DNA of 64,000 nucleotides from Bacteroidia bacterium (GCA_009929375.1 SAAO01000010.1:1-64000), one strand, 5' to 3'. Shown: positions 24,688 to 34,551, counted from the stretch's first letter. Numbers and translations are program-made. Notes: generated by a model from the letters alone, not told the origin.

Positions 24688-27228
24688 TCAGAGCTGTTTC
24701 AGAATCATCTCAAGATGATAGTCGTCCATAACCAAAACCTGACGGGCTTTACTTCCTTCGAACGGTCCGATAATACCGGCCACCTCAAGCTGATCGACAA
24801 TACGTCCGGCGCGGTTGTAACCAATTGAAAATTTACGCTGAATAAGCGATGTAGAACCCTGTTGATTGGCTACAATCAGGCGGGCAGCTTCTTCGAATAG
24901 CGGATCGCGTTTGCTCATATCCACCGAACTCATATCGACAGTTTCGCCCTCGTTGCCGACATATTCAGGCAGATAGAATGCGGTTGGATAGCTTTGTTGT
25001 CCGCTGATATGATGGACGATATTTTCGACTTCGGGTGTGTCCACAAAGGCGCACTGAACACGAACCAGGTCGCTTCCCTGCGAAAAGAGCATATCGCCAC
25101 GACCCACCAGCTGATTGGCACCCGGTGCATCGAGAATGGTGCGCGAGTCAATCATCGACGATACACGGAAGGCCACACGAGCCGGGAAGTTCGCTTTAAT
25201 CACACCTGTGATGATATTCACCGAAGGACGCTGGGTGGCAATAATCATGTGAATCCCTACTGCACGCGCAAGCTGTGCAATACGTGCAATCGGCATTTCC
25301 ACTTCTTTTCCGGCAGTCATTATCAGGTCGCCAAACTCGTCCACAATCACCACAATATAAGGCAGGAAACGGTGTCCCTTATCGGGATTCAGGTTACGGT
25401 TAACGAATTTCTCGTTGTATTCCTTTATGTTGCGAACATGTGCTTTTTTGAGCAAATCGTATCGGTCGTCCATTTCCTTACACAGCGAGTTCAGAGTTTC
25501 CACCACTTTGCTGGTATCGGTAATAATGGCATCGTCGCCATCAGGCATTTTGGCCAGGAAATGCTTTTCAATATCACCGTAAATATTAAACTCTACCTTT
25601 TTCGGGTCGACAAGTACAAGCTTCAGTTGCGATGGATGTTTTTTATAAAGCAACGAAGTAATAATGGCATTCAACCCAACCGATTTTCCCTGTCCGGTGG
25701 CTCCGGCTACAAGTAAGTGTGGCATTTTAGCCAGATCGACCATGAAAATTTCGTTGGTAATGGTGCGTCCAAAAGCCACAGGAAGCTCAAATTTCGAATC
25801 CTGAAATTTCTTCGACGCTATGACCGAATGCATCGAAACGACCTGAGGATCGGCATTCGGAACCTCGATACCAATGGTTCCTTTACCCGGAATTGGCGCA
25901 ATGATACGGATACCAGTCGCAGCCAGGCTGAGCATAATATCGTATTCCAGATTACGGATTTTTGAAATGCGTACACCGGCTTTCGGTACAATTTCGTAAA
26001 GCGTAATGGTTGGGCCCACAGTGGCTTTAATGGTGTCGATTTCAATTCCGTAATTTTGTAATGTGGTGATAATACGGTTTTTGTTCGCATTTTGCTCAAT
26101 CATATCGATTTGAGTGTCATTGTCGGTTCCGTAAATCTTAAGCAAATCAAGTGTCGGAGGAGCATAATGTGACAGATCAAGCGTTGGATCGTATTTACCC
26201 AGCTTGGCCACATTGTAGAACGGATCGTCGTTTTCCTCACTTTTTATATCAGCTGTATCAACAGCCTTGTTGTCCTCTGTTTCGAGAGGTTTTTCTATTT
26301 CAAAAGTTACATTTTCGTGTTCGTCAGGTATTTCATCAATTTCCGGTTCGTTGTCATTTTCTTTTGAAATATCATCGGGTTCAATAATAATGCTTTCTTC
26401 GGCATCATTGGCTTTTACAACCCAGTCTTCAGGAATAATTTCGGTTCCCACAGCTACTGAAGGCTCGCTTTCGTCCTGATTTTCAAAATCATTCAAAATG
26501 CTGTTTGCCTCATTTTTATTTTTCTTTGAAAAAACTCTTTTCAGGAACGGAATAGTTGCTTTTGAACTAATAATGCTGTAAATCAGAAGTACAGCAGAGA
26601 GTATCATGATAGTTCCTGGGAAACCCACATAGGAAACTATATAATTGCTCACCATTTCGCCATGGTTGCCTCCGGGAGCAAAGAAAAGATAATCTTTTAC
26701 ATAAGGATTCAACGCAAAGCCAAGTGTTATCGATAACCATATCAGCCAGAATGATGCATGAAAGAAGCTTTTCCACAATGGCGAAGTTTTTACTTTCAGC
26801 AATCTGAGGCCGGTCATTATTCCAAAATAAAGAATGGCAAATGATGAAACACCAAACCAGTGATGCAGGAAATTTTCAGCAATTACGGCTCCGGTCACAG
26901 ATGTCCAGTTCTGTATTTCATAGCGCATCTGGCGAAGTTCGCTCATAGGTAAATCGAGCTTGCTTTGGTCGGCTGCACCTGTGAAAAAGTACGAAATAAA
27001 TGCCAGAGCCACATAAAGTACGGCAAGCAGTATAAGTATTCCAGCTACGAATCGTGTGCGTTCGTCGAATACAAATTCCTTTACAGATGCGAAAAAGCCT
27101 TTTTCGTCACCAGTGGAAGAACTGGTGTTTCTTTTCGGTTCCTTTTTCAGTTCTTTCTTAACTTCGGCTTTGCTTTCGGTCTTGTTTTCGTTTATTCTGT
27201 TTGGTTTTACGGGTTTTCGTGGTGCCAT
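24688..27228 (-). CDS. ftsK: DNA translocase FtsK/SpoIIIE family
   Basis: An 846-residue septal DNA pump. The N-terminal part (about 50-225) holds four transmembrane helices, followed by a Glu/Asp-rich linker (about 240-360), then the alpha/beta RecA-like motor. Walker A reads GATGQGKS and Walker B 'IVVIVDEFGDL'. The C-terminal winged-helix gamma domain ('DPLFEEAARLIVANQQGSTS', 'QRKFSIGYNRAGRIVDQLE') reads KOPS and activates XerCD. It clears and resolves chromosome termini during division. The linker is far shorter than in E. coli FtsK, as usual in this phylum. A -7 element lies 53 bases upstream. Confidence 0.95.
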   Translation of the reverse strand: MAPRKPVKPNRINENKTESKAEVKKELKKEPKRNTSSSTGDEKGFFASVKEFVFDERTRFVAGILILLAVLYVALAFISYFFTGAADQSKLDLPMSELRQMRYEIQNWTSVTGAVIAENFLHHWFGVSSFAILYFGIMTGLRLLKVKTSPLWKSFFHASFWLIWLSITLGFALNPYVKDYLFFAPGGNHGEMVSNYIVSYVGFPGTIMILSAVLLIYSIISSKATIPFLKRVFSKKNKNEANSILNDFENQDESEPSVAVGTEIIPEDWVVKANDAEESIIIEPDDISKENDNEPEIDEIPDEHENVTFEIEKPLETEDNKAVDTADIKSEENDDPFYNVAKLGKYDPTLDLSHYAPPTLDLLKIYGTDNDTQIDMIEQNANKNRIITTLQNYGIEIDTIKATVGPTITLYEIVPKAGVRISKIRNLEYDIMLSLAATGIRIIAPIPGKGTIGIEVPNADPQVVSMHSVIASKKFQDSKFELPVAFGRTITNEIFMVDLAKMPHLLVAGATGQGKSVGLNAIITSLLYKKHPSQLKLVLVDPKKVEFNIYGDIEKHFLAKMPDGDDAIITDTSKVVETLNSLCKEMDDRYDLLKKAHVRNIKEYNEKFVNRNLNPDKGHRFLPYIVVIVDEFGDLIMTAGKEVEMPIARIAQLARAVGIHMIIATQRPSVNIITGVIKANFPARVAFRVSSMIDSRTILDAPGANQLVGRGDMLFSQGSDLVRVQCAFVDTPEVENIVHHISGQQSYPTAFYLPEYVGNEGETVDMSSVDMSKRDPLFEEAARLIVANQQGSTSLIQRKFSIGYNRAGRIVDQLEVAGIIGPFEGSKARQVLVMDDYHLEMILKQL

Positions 27229-27280
27229 ATTGTATATCGACCTGTATATAAGTTGCTTAATTTTTGATTTATTTTCTTTA

Positions 27281-27288
27281 CAAAAGTA
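27281..27288 (-). promoter_or_regulatory. -7 element of the ftsK-lolA-trxB operon
   Basis: Minus-strand TACTTTTG, a perfect TAnnTTTG match, 53 bases before the ftsK start. Confidence 0.7.
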
Positions 27289-27344
27289 ACAAAAAATCGA
27301 TGGAGAGAATTCAGTTTTTTATCTAAATGAATTTTTTTCAGATT

Positions 27345-29030
27345 TTATTGTCGTCCGTATATTCTTTTTCGCCTGCGATGATAAATAAGTCCTGCAATAA
27401 GTACCAAAACAACAGGAGTTGCCACATTTATTATTTGCCAGAAAAGTCTTTGTTCGGTGACAATATTTTTATTTAAAAGTCTCAACCGGAGTGTTCGGGA
27501 ACGCAGTTCGAGCCAGCCTTCCTCGTCGGTGAGATAAAGTACCGCATTCCTGATAAAATCGGGATTCCCGAACTGACGGTTCATATAACGGTCGAAACCG
27601 GCCGGAAGTGTGGTGCTGTCGGAAGCAACGCCATTAGTCTCGTTACGGATTATATCTCCATCGGCCACAAAAATCTGACGCGTAGCCACACTTTTTTGCA
27701 ATAGAGGTGCTGTGTTTTTCAGATTCGGAGGAGTCATGCGGTTTGCAAAGTTCGATTGAAATATACCTTCCGAAAGCATAGCCACAGGTACATAAGCTTC
27801 ATTGAAATAATTTTTATCATTCGGATCGGCTGTTTCGCTCATTTCAATGGTTGCAGGGGTGGTTACAATATGCGTGTTGTCGGAACTAGCCAAAAGTAAA
27901 TGGTTTTTCAGTTCTTTATTCTCGCCCACCGGTTCGATTGCTGAGGCAAAAGCCGCTTTCACTTCGGTTATGTTTCGGGTAATCGGATGCTGATATGAAG
28001 CCAGCAAAAGCGGTGCATAGTAGAATGGCGCAGGTTCGAATTGTGGCTCGGCGCCTTGTGGGGCAATATTTACCGGAACCTGAACCGACTGAATATCCTG
28101 TAAAAGAACCGGCGCAAGTCGTACTCCGTATTTAAAAAGCTGATCGGATAGATTTAAATCAAGCTCAATAGCGGGCGAGATACCTGTAGTTGAAAGATTT
28201 TCGGCAGCCAGTTTTACACCGTCGAGCAACCACAGTACACGTCCGCCACGCATAATGTATTGATCGATAATGTATTTGTCCGATTCGCTGAAAGCCTGAG
28301 ACGGATTTGCAATAATCACAGCTCTGTAGCCATCGAGCACAGAAGCATCATCGGCGAGCACGCCTCTGTCAATCTGAAAATAACGGCTCAGAATTTTGCT
28401 GACGCTGTAAGTCTCCGCTTCGTTGAGTTCGCCATGACCTTCGAGAAAAGCAATTCGGGTGACTTCGTTGTTCAGTACGCGACGTATGCCATCGGTGATT
28501 TCAAATTCGAGGTTCTCAATTGAAATATTCAGATTTTCTTCTCCCGAATTTCCTCTGATGTTTTTCAACAGATTTACATAAACAGTTTTTTCTCCCGAAG
28601 AAATCTTTATCCAGGGAAACACAATTTTTTGTATGGCTTTACCTTCCTTGTCGCGCTCGTAAATGGCTGTAGGGGTCATTCCCTGAGCTTCAAGTTCAGC
28701 ATAACGCTTCAACCGTTCGGTTTCATTATTGGCTTTCGAAGGATTTTCGAAGCTGACTTCGATGTCCTTTTTAGCATATACCGACATTTCTTCGAGCATA
28801 TCGCGGGTCGAGGTTTTAAGGCGCTGAAAACCGGGATTCAAATCTCCATCGAGAAAAACTGTAATGTCGATAGTTTTTTCGGCACTTTTCAATAATCTTT
28901 TTGTCTGATCGGAAATGCTGTAACGTTTGTCGGAACTTAAGTCGATTCGGAATATCGCTGAAAAGCACAATGTAATCAGAATCAGAGCTATAAGTGCGAT
29001 AATGATTTGTTCGGAATATTTTTTTATCAT
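27345..29030 (-). CDS. GldG-like ABC-associated membrane protein
   Basis: A 561-residue protein with one N-terminal transmembrane helix (about 8-28), a large periplasmic ABC-type_uncharacterised (GldG/IFT52-like) region and a C-terminal helix (about 530-552) with a basic tail. The start 'SSDKRYSISDQTKRLLK' is typical of GldG. In gliding Bacteroidota GldG works with GldF (permease) and GldA (ATPase); here no GldF or GldA gene is adjacent, so it is an orphan in this window and gliding should not be assumed. It follows the CotH-type gene by 30 bases, in one transcript with it. Confidence 0.82.
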   Translation of the reverse strand: MIKKYSEQIIIALIALILITLCFSAIFRIDLSSDKRYSISDQTKRLLKSAEKTIDITVFLDGDLNPGFQRLKTSTRDMLEEMSVYAKKDIEVSFENPSKANNETERLKRYAELEAQGMTPTAIYERDKEGKAIQKIVFPWIKISSGEKTVYVNLLKNIRGNSGEENLNISIENLEFEITDGIRRVLNNEVTRIAFLEGHGELNEAETYSVSKILSRYFQIDRGVLADDASVLDGYRAVIIANPSQAFSESDKYIIDQYIMRGGRVLWLLDGVKLAAENLSTTGISPAIELDLNLSDQLFKYGVRLAPVLLQDIQSVQVPVNIAPQGAEPQFEPAPFYYAPLLLASYQHPITRNITEVKAAFASAIEPVGENKELKNHLLLASSDNTHIVTTPATIEMSETADPNDKNYFNEAYVPVAMLSEGIFQSNFANRMTPPNLKNTAPLLQKSVATRQIFVADGDIIRNETNGVASDSTTLPAGFDRYMNRQFGNPDFIRNAVLYLTDEEGWLELRSRTLRLRLLNKNIVTEQRLFWQIINVATPVVLVLIAGLIYHRRRKRIYGRQ

Positions 29031-29060
29031 ATATATGTCAGAAAAATATAATTTAAAACA

Positions 29061-30467
29061 TTAAGGAATTGAGGCCGCCTTAGTTACAAAGAAATTGTTG
29101 TTGTCATCCAAAAGTCTGTAAAACCCGCAGTTACTCCACGAAGCCGGACGATCGGCTATTTCCATATCCTCGCCGGTGTCGTTTGCAATGTGATTTCCGA
29201 TAAGTTGATGCCAGTTCCGGATGCGGGCTTTGCTTTTGTTGACGTAAAACAAATCGTTGTCAGGATGAATCATATTTCTGAGAAATTGCAAATAAAAGTT
29301 TTTGTACTTTTCAATAGCCAGAATTTTTCTAACCAAAGGATGCGATTTCGATCCCCAGTTCAGTACATCCTGCCTTCCTGCATCGTTCATTATCTGCGAA
29401 GTACCCAGCGTATTGTCGTAATCGTAGGGGATGAAGAAAAATTTGCCTTCGCTGTTGAAGTAGAAATAAAAGTTGTTTTTGTTATTCCAATAGTCGTCCC
29501 ACATGCCGCAAAGTACATTTACAGCATAGGTTTTCAGAAAAAGTTCCACATCCATTACCGAAACCAGCCATTGTTCAAACTCGGTTCCGGTTTTGCTGTT
29601 GAATTTTGTGATAAAGTCGGCCAATTGCGTTTTAGCAAGTTGAATATCGGTTTCTCTGGTTTTCAAATCGTACACCGGAGTGTAGGTGTCGGTGAGCGTT
29701 ACGTTTTCGAGTCCCATTCTGTTTTTGTCGGCCGAAACAAAATCGGCTCCCCAATTAGCCTTCCACAGAAAGCCCTGATTGTCTCCAAACTGTGTTTTTC
29801 TGTTTTTCAGATAATCATTGTCAACGGGTTCCACCATAAGGTAAATGCCGTAATATGCAGATACTTTTCCGACCGTGAGATTCAGTTTTGTGTAAGAAGC
29901 CTGTGGAGCTGTCCACACGCCTGCACGTTCGAAAAGATCATAACAATACATTTCGCGAACATACATGGGGTCGTCCTTATGCCATTTCAGGTTCATTTTT
30001 TCCTGTCCGGCGATTTTTTGTCCCTTTACATATTTGTTGAATTTCACACTGAAACTAACATGTTTCCAATCGGGTGCTTCGGGGTTGTGGACTTCGCCTT
30101 TAGCTCCTTCGGGACGTCGGCGGCTTGTGTTGCCACGAAGTCGCAAACCAGTGCTATCGGCTTTGAAGTTGTACTTTCCTTTTTTGAAAGTAAAATCGGT
30201 CACGATGTATTCTTCGTTATCCTCATTCATATCAAACCACATAAGTAGTTTATTCCACTCGTCTGCTGTGGTTTGAATGGTGATTTCAGGTAGTGCCTGA
30301 TCATCGTACACAAAATCCAGACTTGCAGAGTCGTTTTTATCGGGCTCAATATCTATGACACTTTCAGGGTCGCAACTCCATAAAAGATTCAAAAACAGCA
30401 AAGTAACTATAAGTACGATGGAGTGCCAGGTTTTTGTGGAAGTATATTTTAATGTATGTAAAGACAT
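29061..30467 (-). CDS. CotH-kinase-family lipoprotein
   Basis: A 468-residue exported lipoprotein: hydrophobic signal segment then lipobox LLWSC at about residue 32. The body (about 55-460) matches the CotH family, atypical protein kinases first known from spore coats: 'TADEWNKLLMWF' opening, 'LRLRGNTSRRRPEG' loop, 'MNLKWHKDDPMYVREM' block, and 'FIPYDYDNTLG' holding the metal-binding aspartates. Bacteroidota carry many extracellular members, often of unknown substrate. It is the first gene of a unit with the GldG-like gene, and has its own -7 element. Confidence 0.83.
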   Translation of the reverse strand: MSLHTLKYTSTKTWHSIVLIVTLLFLNLLWSCDPESVIDIEPDKNDSASLDFVYDDQALPEITIQTTADEWNKLLMWFDMNEDNEEYIVTDFTFKKGKYNFKADSTGLRLRGNTSRRRPEGAKGEVHNPEAPDWKHVSFSVKFNKYVKGQKIAGQEKMNLKWHKDDPMYVREMYCYDLFERAGVWTAPQASYTKLNLTVGKVSAYYGIYLMVEPVDNDYLKNRKTQFGDNQGFLWKANWGADFVSADKNRMGLENVTLTDTYTPVYDLKTRETDIQLAKTQLADFITKFNSKTGTEFEQWLVSVMDVELFLKTYAVNVLCGMWDDYWNNKNNFYFYFNSEGKFFFIPYDYDNTLGTSQIMNDAGRQDVLNWGSKSHPLVRKILAIEKYKNFYLQFLRNMIHPDNDLFYVNKSKARIRNWHQLIGNHIANDTGEDMEIADRPASWSNCGFYRLLDDNNNFFVTKAASIP

Positions 30468-30546
30468 TCGCGGGTATCAGTTTTTTATTTTTCAGAAGCA
30501 ATACAATGAATGTGATTGCCGGTTTTCGTAAATTTTTTACTTAGTG

Positions 30547-30554
30547 CAAAGATA
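30547..30554 (-). promoter_or_regulatory. -7 element of the cotH-gldG unit
   Basis: Minus-strand TATCTTTG, a perfect TAnnTTTG match, 80 bases before the CotH start, divergent from the parA promoter. Confidence 0.7.
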
Positions 30555-30688
30555 ATCAATTTACACAGAATGAAGTGAGATGTAGCCCACAAATCGCAGC
30601 AACTGTAAAGCGTCATTTTTGCGGCTTAAAAAACCTTATTTATGTTTTCAGCACTGAAAATTCAGTTTAATGGGTGAATTAATTTTCT

Positions 30689-30696
30689 TATCTTTG
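30689..30696 (+). promoter_or_regulatory. -7 element of the parA-parB operon
   Basis: TATCTTTG followed by CG, a perfect TAnnTTTG match, about 165 bases before the parA ATG. The leader between them (to 30860) shows no credible gene; its TTG at 30762 starts an in-frame extension lacking family homology. Confidence 0.7.
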
Positions 30697-30860
30697 CGAT
30701 TCGGTAAAAATACGGATACACTGAAATGTAAGGTTTTTGTTTATCAGAGTGTTAACGACTCTTGGTTGCCAAATCCATATCAAAGTTGTCCGGATATTTG
30801 GTTCTGACCGCAAAAGATTATTTTCAATCAAAACATAAAAATTATTATTCTCAACATTTT

Positions 30861-31631
30861 ATGGGAAAAATTATTTCACTGGCTAATCAGAAGGGAGGAG
30901 TGGGGAAAACCACTACAGCTATCAATCTGGCTGCTTCGTTAGCGTCGCTTGGCAAAAAAGTTTTGTTGGTCGATGCCGATCCACAGGCCAATGCATCTTC
31001 GGGTTTGGGTATTGATATCCGTACTCTCGAATTTACAATTTACGAATGTTTGATTGATGGAGTGCCGCCACATCAGGCTATTCATCCCTGCGAAGTGGAA
31101 AACCTTTTTGTGTTGCCTTCACACATCGATCTTGTGGGTGCCGAAATTGAAATGCTGAGTAACGATGAACGTGAACAGGTGATGAAAAAATTGCTTGTTC
31201 AACTGAAGGATGATTACGATTATATTCTGATTGACTGTTCACCTTCGTTAGGACTTATCACAGTGAACGCTCTTACTGCATCCGATTCGGTAATTATTCC
31301 TGTTCAGTGCGAATATTTTGCACTCGAAGGAATCAGTAAGTTGCTTAATACCATTAAAATAATTAAAAGTAAACTCAATCCGCGTCTCGAAATCGAAGGC
31401 TTCCTGCTTACCATGTTCGACAATCGTCTGCGTTTGGCTAATCAGGTGTATGCTGAGGTAAAAAAACATTTCCAGGGCATGGTTTTCGAATCGGTTATCA
31501 ACCGTAATGTACGATTGAGTGAAGCTCCGAGTCACGGAAAACCTGTGTTGCTCTACGATCCCGAATCGAAAGGTTCGGGCAATTATATGGAACTGGCACA
31601 GGAACTTATCGACAAGGATAAGGCAAAATAA
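30861..31631 (+). CDS. parA: Chromosome-partitioning ATPase ParA/Soj
   Basis: A 256-residue cytoplasmic ATPase with the deviant Walker A motif KGGVGKTT at residues 11-18, '[16 protein letters not shown]' and '[11 protein letters not shown]'. It binds nucleoid DNA in its ATP form and, with ParB, moves origin regions apart. The long frame opens at a TTG at 30762, but ParA proteins start as [13 protein letters not shown], so I use the ATG at 30861. First gene of parA-parB-DUF5683-mltD-merR; the spacings are short, so they are one transcript. Confidence 0.95.
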   Translation: MGKIISLANQKGGVGKTTTAINLAASLASLGKKVLLVDADPQANASSGLGIDIRTLEFTIYECLIDGVPPHQAIHPCEVENLFVLPSHIDLVGAEIEMLSNDEREQVMKKLLVQLKDDYDYILIDCSPSLGLITVNALTASDSVIIPVQCEYFALEGISKLLNTIKIIKSKLNPRLEIEGFLLTMFDNRLRLANQVYAEVKKHFQGMVFESVINRNVRLSEAPSHGKPVLLYDPESKGSGNYMELAQELIDKDKAK

Positions 31632-31659
31632 TTAATAAAAAAAACTATTCAGAAATAAT

Positions 31660-32538
31660 ATGGCTAAACAAACAGGATTAGGATTAGGCAGAGGGCTTGG
31701 AGCTCTTATTGATACCGAACATATCAGCACAGGAGGTTCTTCGTCGATCAGCGAAGTGGAACTCGCACTGATAGCGCCCAATCCCAATCAGCCACGTACA
31801 TTTTTTGATGAGGAAGCGTTGACCGAACTTTCGGCTTCAATCCGTGAGTTGGGCGTTATTTCGCCTATCACACTTCGTAAGAATGAGGATGGTACCTATC
31901 TGATTATTGCAGGCGAACGCCGTTATCGTGCCTCTAAACTGGCAGGACTGACTTCGATTCCTGCTTACGTAAAAACTGCTGCCGACGAACAGGTAATGGA
32001 AATGGCGCTTATCGAAAACATTCAGCGTGAAGACCTGAATGCGATAGAAATTGCGCTTACATTTTACCGTTTGATGGAAGAGTACAAGCTTACTCAGGAA
32101 CGTTTGAGTGAACGTGTGGGGAAAAAACGTACTACCATTGCCAATTATCTCCGACTGCTTCGTTTGCCTGCCGAAATTCAAATGGGCATTAAGGACAGGA
32201 AAATTGATATGGGTCATGCCCGTGCCATTCTTGGTCTCAACGATCCTGCTGCTCAGTTGAAACTTTACGAAGCTATTCTGAAAAACGATTATTCAGTACG
32301 TAAGGTTGAGGAACTTGTGCGCTACTACAGCGAAAACGGAACTTTCGATGCTAAACGTAAGGATGCAAATCCATTGAAAAAATTGAGCGAATTCGGACAG
32401 ATTGAAACCCGTCTGAGTCAGGTTTTTGGCACGGGAGTTAAGTTCAACTGTAATGCTGATGGTAAGGGAAAAATTACGATTCCATTCGACAACGATGAAG
32501 AACTTACCCGTCTTATGGAACTAATGGATAAAATCTGA
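31660..32538 (+). CDS. parB: Chromosome-partitioning protein ParB/Spo0J
   Basis: A 292-residue CTP-dependent DNA clamp. The ParB N-domain (about 30-115) contains the CTP/arginine patch 'AGERRYRASKLAGL'; a helix-turn-helix ('LTQERLSERVGKKRTTIANYL', about 145-165) binds parS; a C-terminal dimerisation helix ends the protein. 'ALIENIQREDLN' is the conserved link. It loads at parS sites near the origin and works with ParA. I could not see a parS-like palindrome in this window. Start is the ATG at 31660 (MAKQTGLGLGRGLGALI), 28 bases after parA. Confidence 0.95.
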   Translation: MAKQTGLGLGRGLGALIDTEHISTGGSSSISEVELALIAPNPNQPRTFFDEEALTELSASIRELGVISPITLRKNEDGTYLIIAGERRYRASKLAGLTSIPAYVKTAADEQVMEMALIENIQREDLNAIEIALTFYRLMEEYKLTQERLSERVGKKRTTIANYLRLLRLPAEIQMGIKDRKIDMGHARAILGLNDPAAQLKLYEAILKNDYSVRKVEELVRYYSENGTFDAKRKDANPLKKLSEFGQIETRLSQVFGTGVKFNCNADGKGKITIPFDNDEELTRLMELMDKI

Positions 32539-32555
32539 TCTGCACCTTTTTTACT

Positions 32556-33215
32556 TTGAAAAAAATTATTTACATACTTTTGTTTTCGACTCTTTCGGCA
32601 GTATCGGTTCAGGCACAGGAGATACTGACCGATAGTTTGTATGTTTTACCCGTAACGACGGACAATCCAAAAGCTAATGCAAAGATTGAGCTTACACAAA
32701 GAAAAGACAGTGCTTTTAAACCGGATCCCGTACGGGTATTGTGGATGGGCGCGATTATTCCGGGCTATGGTCAGATCATAAATCGCAGCTACTGGAAATT
32801 ACCCATTGTGTATGCCGGATTTTTAGGTTGTACCTATGCAATAACGCTGAATTCGAAACGTTATGAGACTTACAGGTCGGCTTACCGGGATATTTCGGAC
32901 ACAAACAATAAGACAAACAGTTTTCTCGATATTCTGCCTCCCGGATATACCGTAGAGAATTATCCCGGAGGTGAATCGGGATTAAAGTCGGTAATTACGA
33001 CCAAATATAATCAGTATCGTCGTTATCGCGATTTAAGTATCATTGCATCGGTGGCTTATTATGGCCTGACGCTTGTGGAAGCATATGTAGATGCACAATT
33101 GTTCGATTTTGACATTAGCACCGATTTATCGATGCACATTCGCCCGGCATTAATGCAAAACCAATACGGGCAAACCGGAACAGCCGGTGTTCAGTTAAGT
33201 TTAAAAATAAAATAG
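32556..33215 (+). CDS. DUF5683-family protein, exported
   Basis: A 219-residue protein found after parB in many Bacteroidota. A signal peptide (KKIIYILLFSTLSAVSVQAQ) leads to a mature part with the DUF5683 core 'VLWMGAIIPGYGQIINRSYWKLPIVY' split over about residues 62-87, and two hydrophobic stretches (about 85-105 and 165-180). Function unknown; it resembles small membrane-associated barrel-like or TM2-like proteins. The only in-frame start before the signal peptide is a TTG at 32556, 17 bases after parB, so a UUG start is likely. Third gene of the operon. Confidence 0.82.
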   Translation: MKKIIYILLFSTLSAVSVQAQEILTDSLYVLPVTTDNPKANAKIELTQRKDSAFKPDPVRVLWMGAIIPGYGQIINRSYWKLPIVYAGFLGCTYAITLNSKRYETYRSAYRDISDTNNKTNSFLDILPPGYTVENYPGGESGLKSVITTKYNQYRRYRDLSIIASVAYYGLTLVEAYVDAQLFDFDISTDLSMHIRPALMQNQYGQTGTAGVQLSLKIK

Positions 33216-33231
33216 AAGGTGTTTTTTCAAA

Positions 33232-34539
33232 ATGATTTTTACCAAAGAAAATATTAATATCAAAAAAAGAAGTTTTGTTCTGGCAGCTGTGCTGTGCAGT
33301 TGGTTTTGTGGTACAGCATTGCATGCGCAAATTTTGCTTAATGAAGAAGAAAATGGCCCTGAAGTAGTGGCCGATACCACCATTGCAATTCCCGAAGAAT
33401 TTGACAGCACGCTTGATTATTTGTTGCATTCGTGGATTATTCAGAGGTCTGACGATCCGGATTGCCGACCTGATTCCATTTCATTACTCGTAAGCGATTC
33501 CATTTATAAACAACGTCTTTCCAAAATGCCATGCGTGATGGAAATGCCGTTCAATAATTCTGTTCGCTCTTTTATAGAACTTTACACTGTACGCAAACGT
33601 CGTCAGCTTGAATATATGCTGGGAATGAGCGATTATTACTTCCCTATTTTCGAACAGGTGCTGGCTGCTAATAATTTACCTCTTGAGCTTAAATATCTTC
33701 CTATCATTGAATCGGCTCTGAATACCACAATTGTCTCGCGCATGGGAGCTGCCGGTTTATGGCAGTTTATGATTGCTACCGGACGTATGTATGGCCTCGA
33801 AGTGAATACGCTGGTCGACGAACGCCTCGATCCGATAAAAGCGACGCATGCTGCAGCTCATTTTCTGAAAGATCTTTACTCGATTTATGGCGACTGGCAT
33901 TTGGTGATTGCAGCTTATAACTGTGGTCCGGGCAATGTAAACAAAGCTATTCGCCGTGCTGGTGGAAAACGCGATTACTGGGCAATTTACCCTTACCTGC
34001 CTGCTGAAACGCGCGGTTATGTACCCATTTTTATTGCTGCAAATTATTCGATGCATTATGCCCACAAGCATAATATCTGTAAAGCAAAAGTGCAAATGCC
34101 TGTGATTACCGATACTATTATGGTGCGCGAACGAATTCATCTTGAGCAAATTGCGTCAGTGCTGAATTTACCTCTTGAACAGGTCCGCTTACTCAATCCT
34201 CAGTACCGGAAAGATATAGTGCCTGGTAATATTAAGCCTTACTCGGTTTGTCTGCCACTGAATTATGCAAATACATTTATCGATAAATATGCCGATATTG
34301 TAAGCTTTAAAGCTGACTCGCTTGTAAACAACCGTCGAAGTGAAATTGAAATTGTACAGGCCGCACCTGTTTCGCCCGGTGGTTCGGGACGGGTAATTTA
34401 CCACAAAGTGACTAAAGGACAGACCTTAGGTGGTATTGCTACCCGTTATGGCGTTTCGGTAAACAGCATTAAAAGATGGAATGGATTACGTTCAACTAAA
34501 ATACAGGTTGGAAAACGTTTGAAAATAATCAAATCTTAA
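33232..34539 (+). CDS. mltD: Lytic transglycosylase with LysM domain, MltD type
   Basis: A 435-residue exported peptidoglycan-cleaving enzyme. After a signal peptide (ending near ALHAQ) it has a lysozyme-like SLT domain (about 130-290) with the catalytic glutamate in 'LPIIESALN' and the family block 'SRMGAAGLWQFM', 'IAAYNCGPGNVNKAI'. A single C-terminal LysM (about 388-433, 'YHKVTKGQTLGGIATRYGVS') binds glycan. It cuts glycan strands to form anhydro-muropeptides, helping growth and division. It lies 16 bases after the DUF5683 gene; E. coli MltD has two or more LysM units, so this is a minimal form. Confidence 0.92.
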   Translation: MIFTKENINIKKRSFVLAAVLCSWFCGTALHAQILLNEEENGPEVVADTTIAIPEEFDSTLDYLLHSWIIQRSDDPDCRPDSISLLVSDSIYKQRLSKMPCVMEMPFNNSVRSFIELYTVRKRRQLEYMLGMSDYYFPIFEQVLAANNLPLELKYLPIIESALNTTIVSRMGAAGLWQFMIATGRMYGLEVNTLVDERLDPIKATHAAAHFLKDLYSIYGDWHLVIAAYNCGPGNVNKAIRRAGGKRDYWAIYPYLPAETRGYVPIFIAANYSMHYAHKHNICKAKVQMPVITDTIMVRERIHLEQIASVLNLPLEQVRLLNPQYRKDIVPGNIKPYSVCLPLNYANTFIDKYADIVSFKADSLVNNRRSEIEIVQAAPVSPGGSGRVIYHKVTKGQTLGGIATRYGVSVNSIKRWNGLRSTKIQVGKRLKIIKS

Positions 34540-34551
34540 AACACCGTAGTT

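Noticed and set aside
24994..25716. 240-residue open frame antisense to ftsK
   Set aside because: Lies wholly within ftsK on the opposite strand, has no signal, domain or promoter, and is explained by codon bias of the real gene.
27345..29030. Evidence for gliding motility
   Set aside because: A GldG-like gene alone is not enough; GldF, GldA and other gliding genes are not in the window, and non-gliding Bacteroidales keep GldG-like genes.
29190..30248. 352-residue open frame antisense to the CotH-type gene
   Set aside because: Composition is random-like and rich in Phe/Val/His; the minus frame carries clear CotH motifs and a lipobox.
30762..30860. N-terminal extension of ParA
   Set aside because: Begins at TTG, has no family counterpart, and lies in the untranslated leader after the promoter at 30689-30696.
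30700..32550. parS site near parA-parB
   Set aside because: I looked for a TGTTNCACGTGAAACA-like palindrome around the par genes and saw none; the Bacteroidota site may differ.
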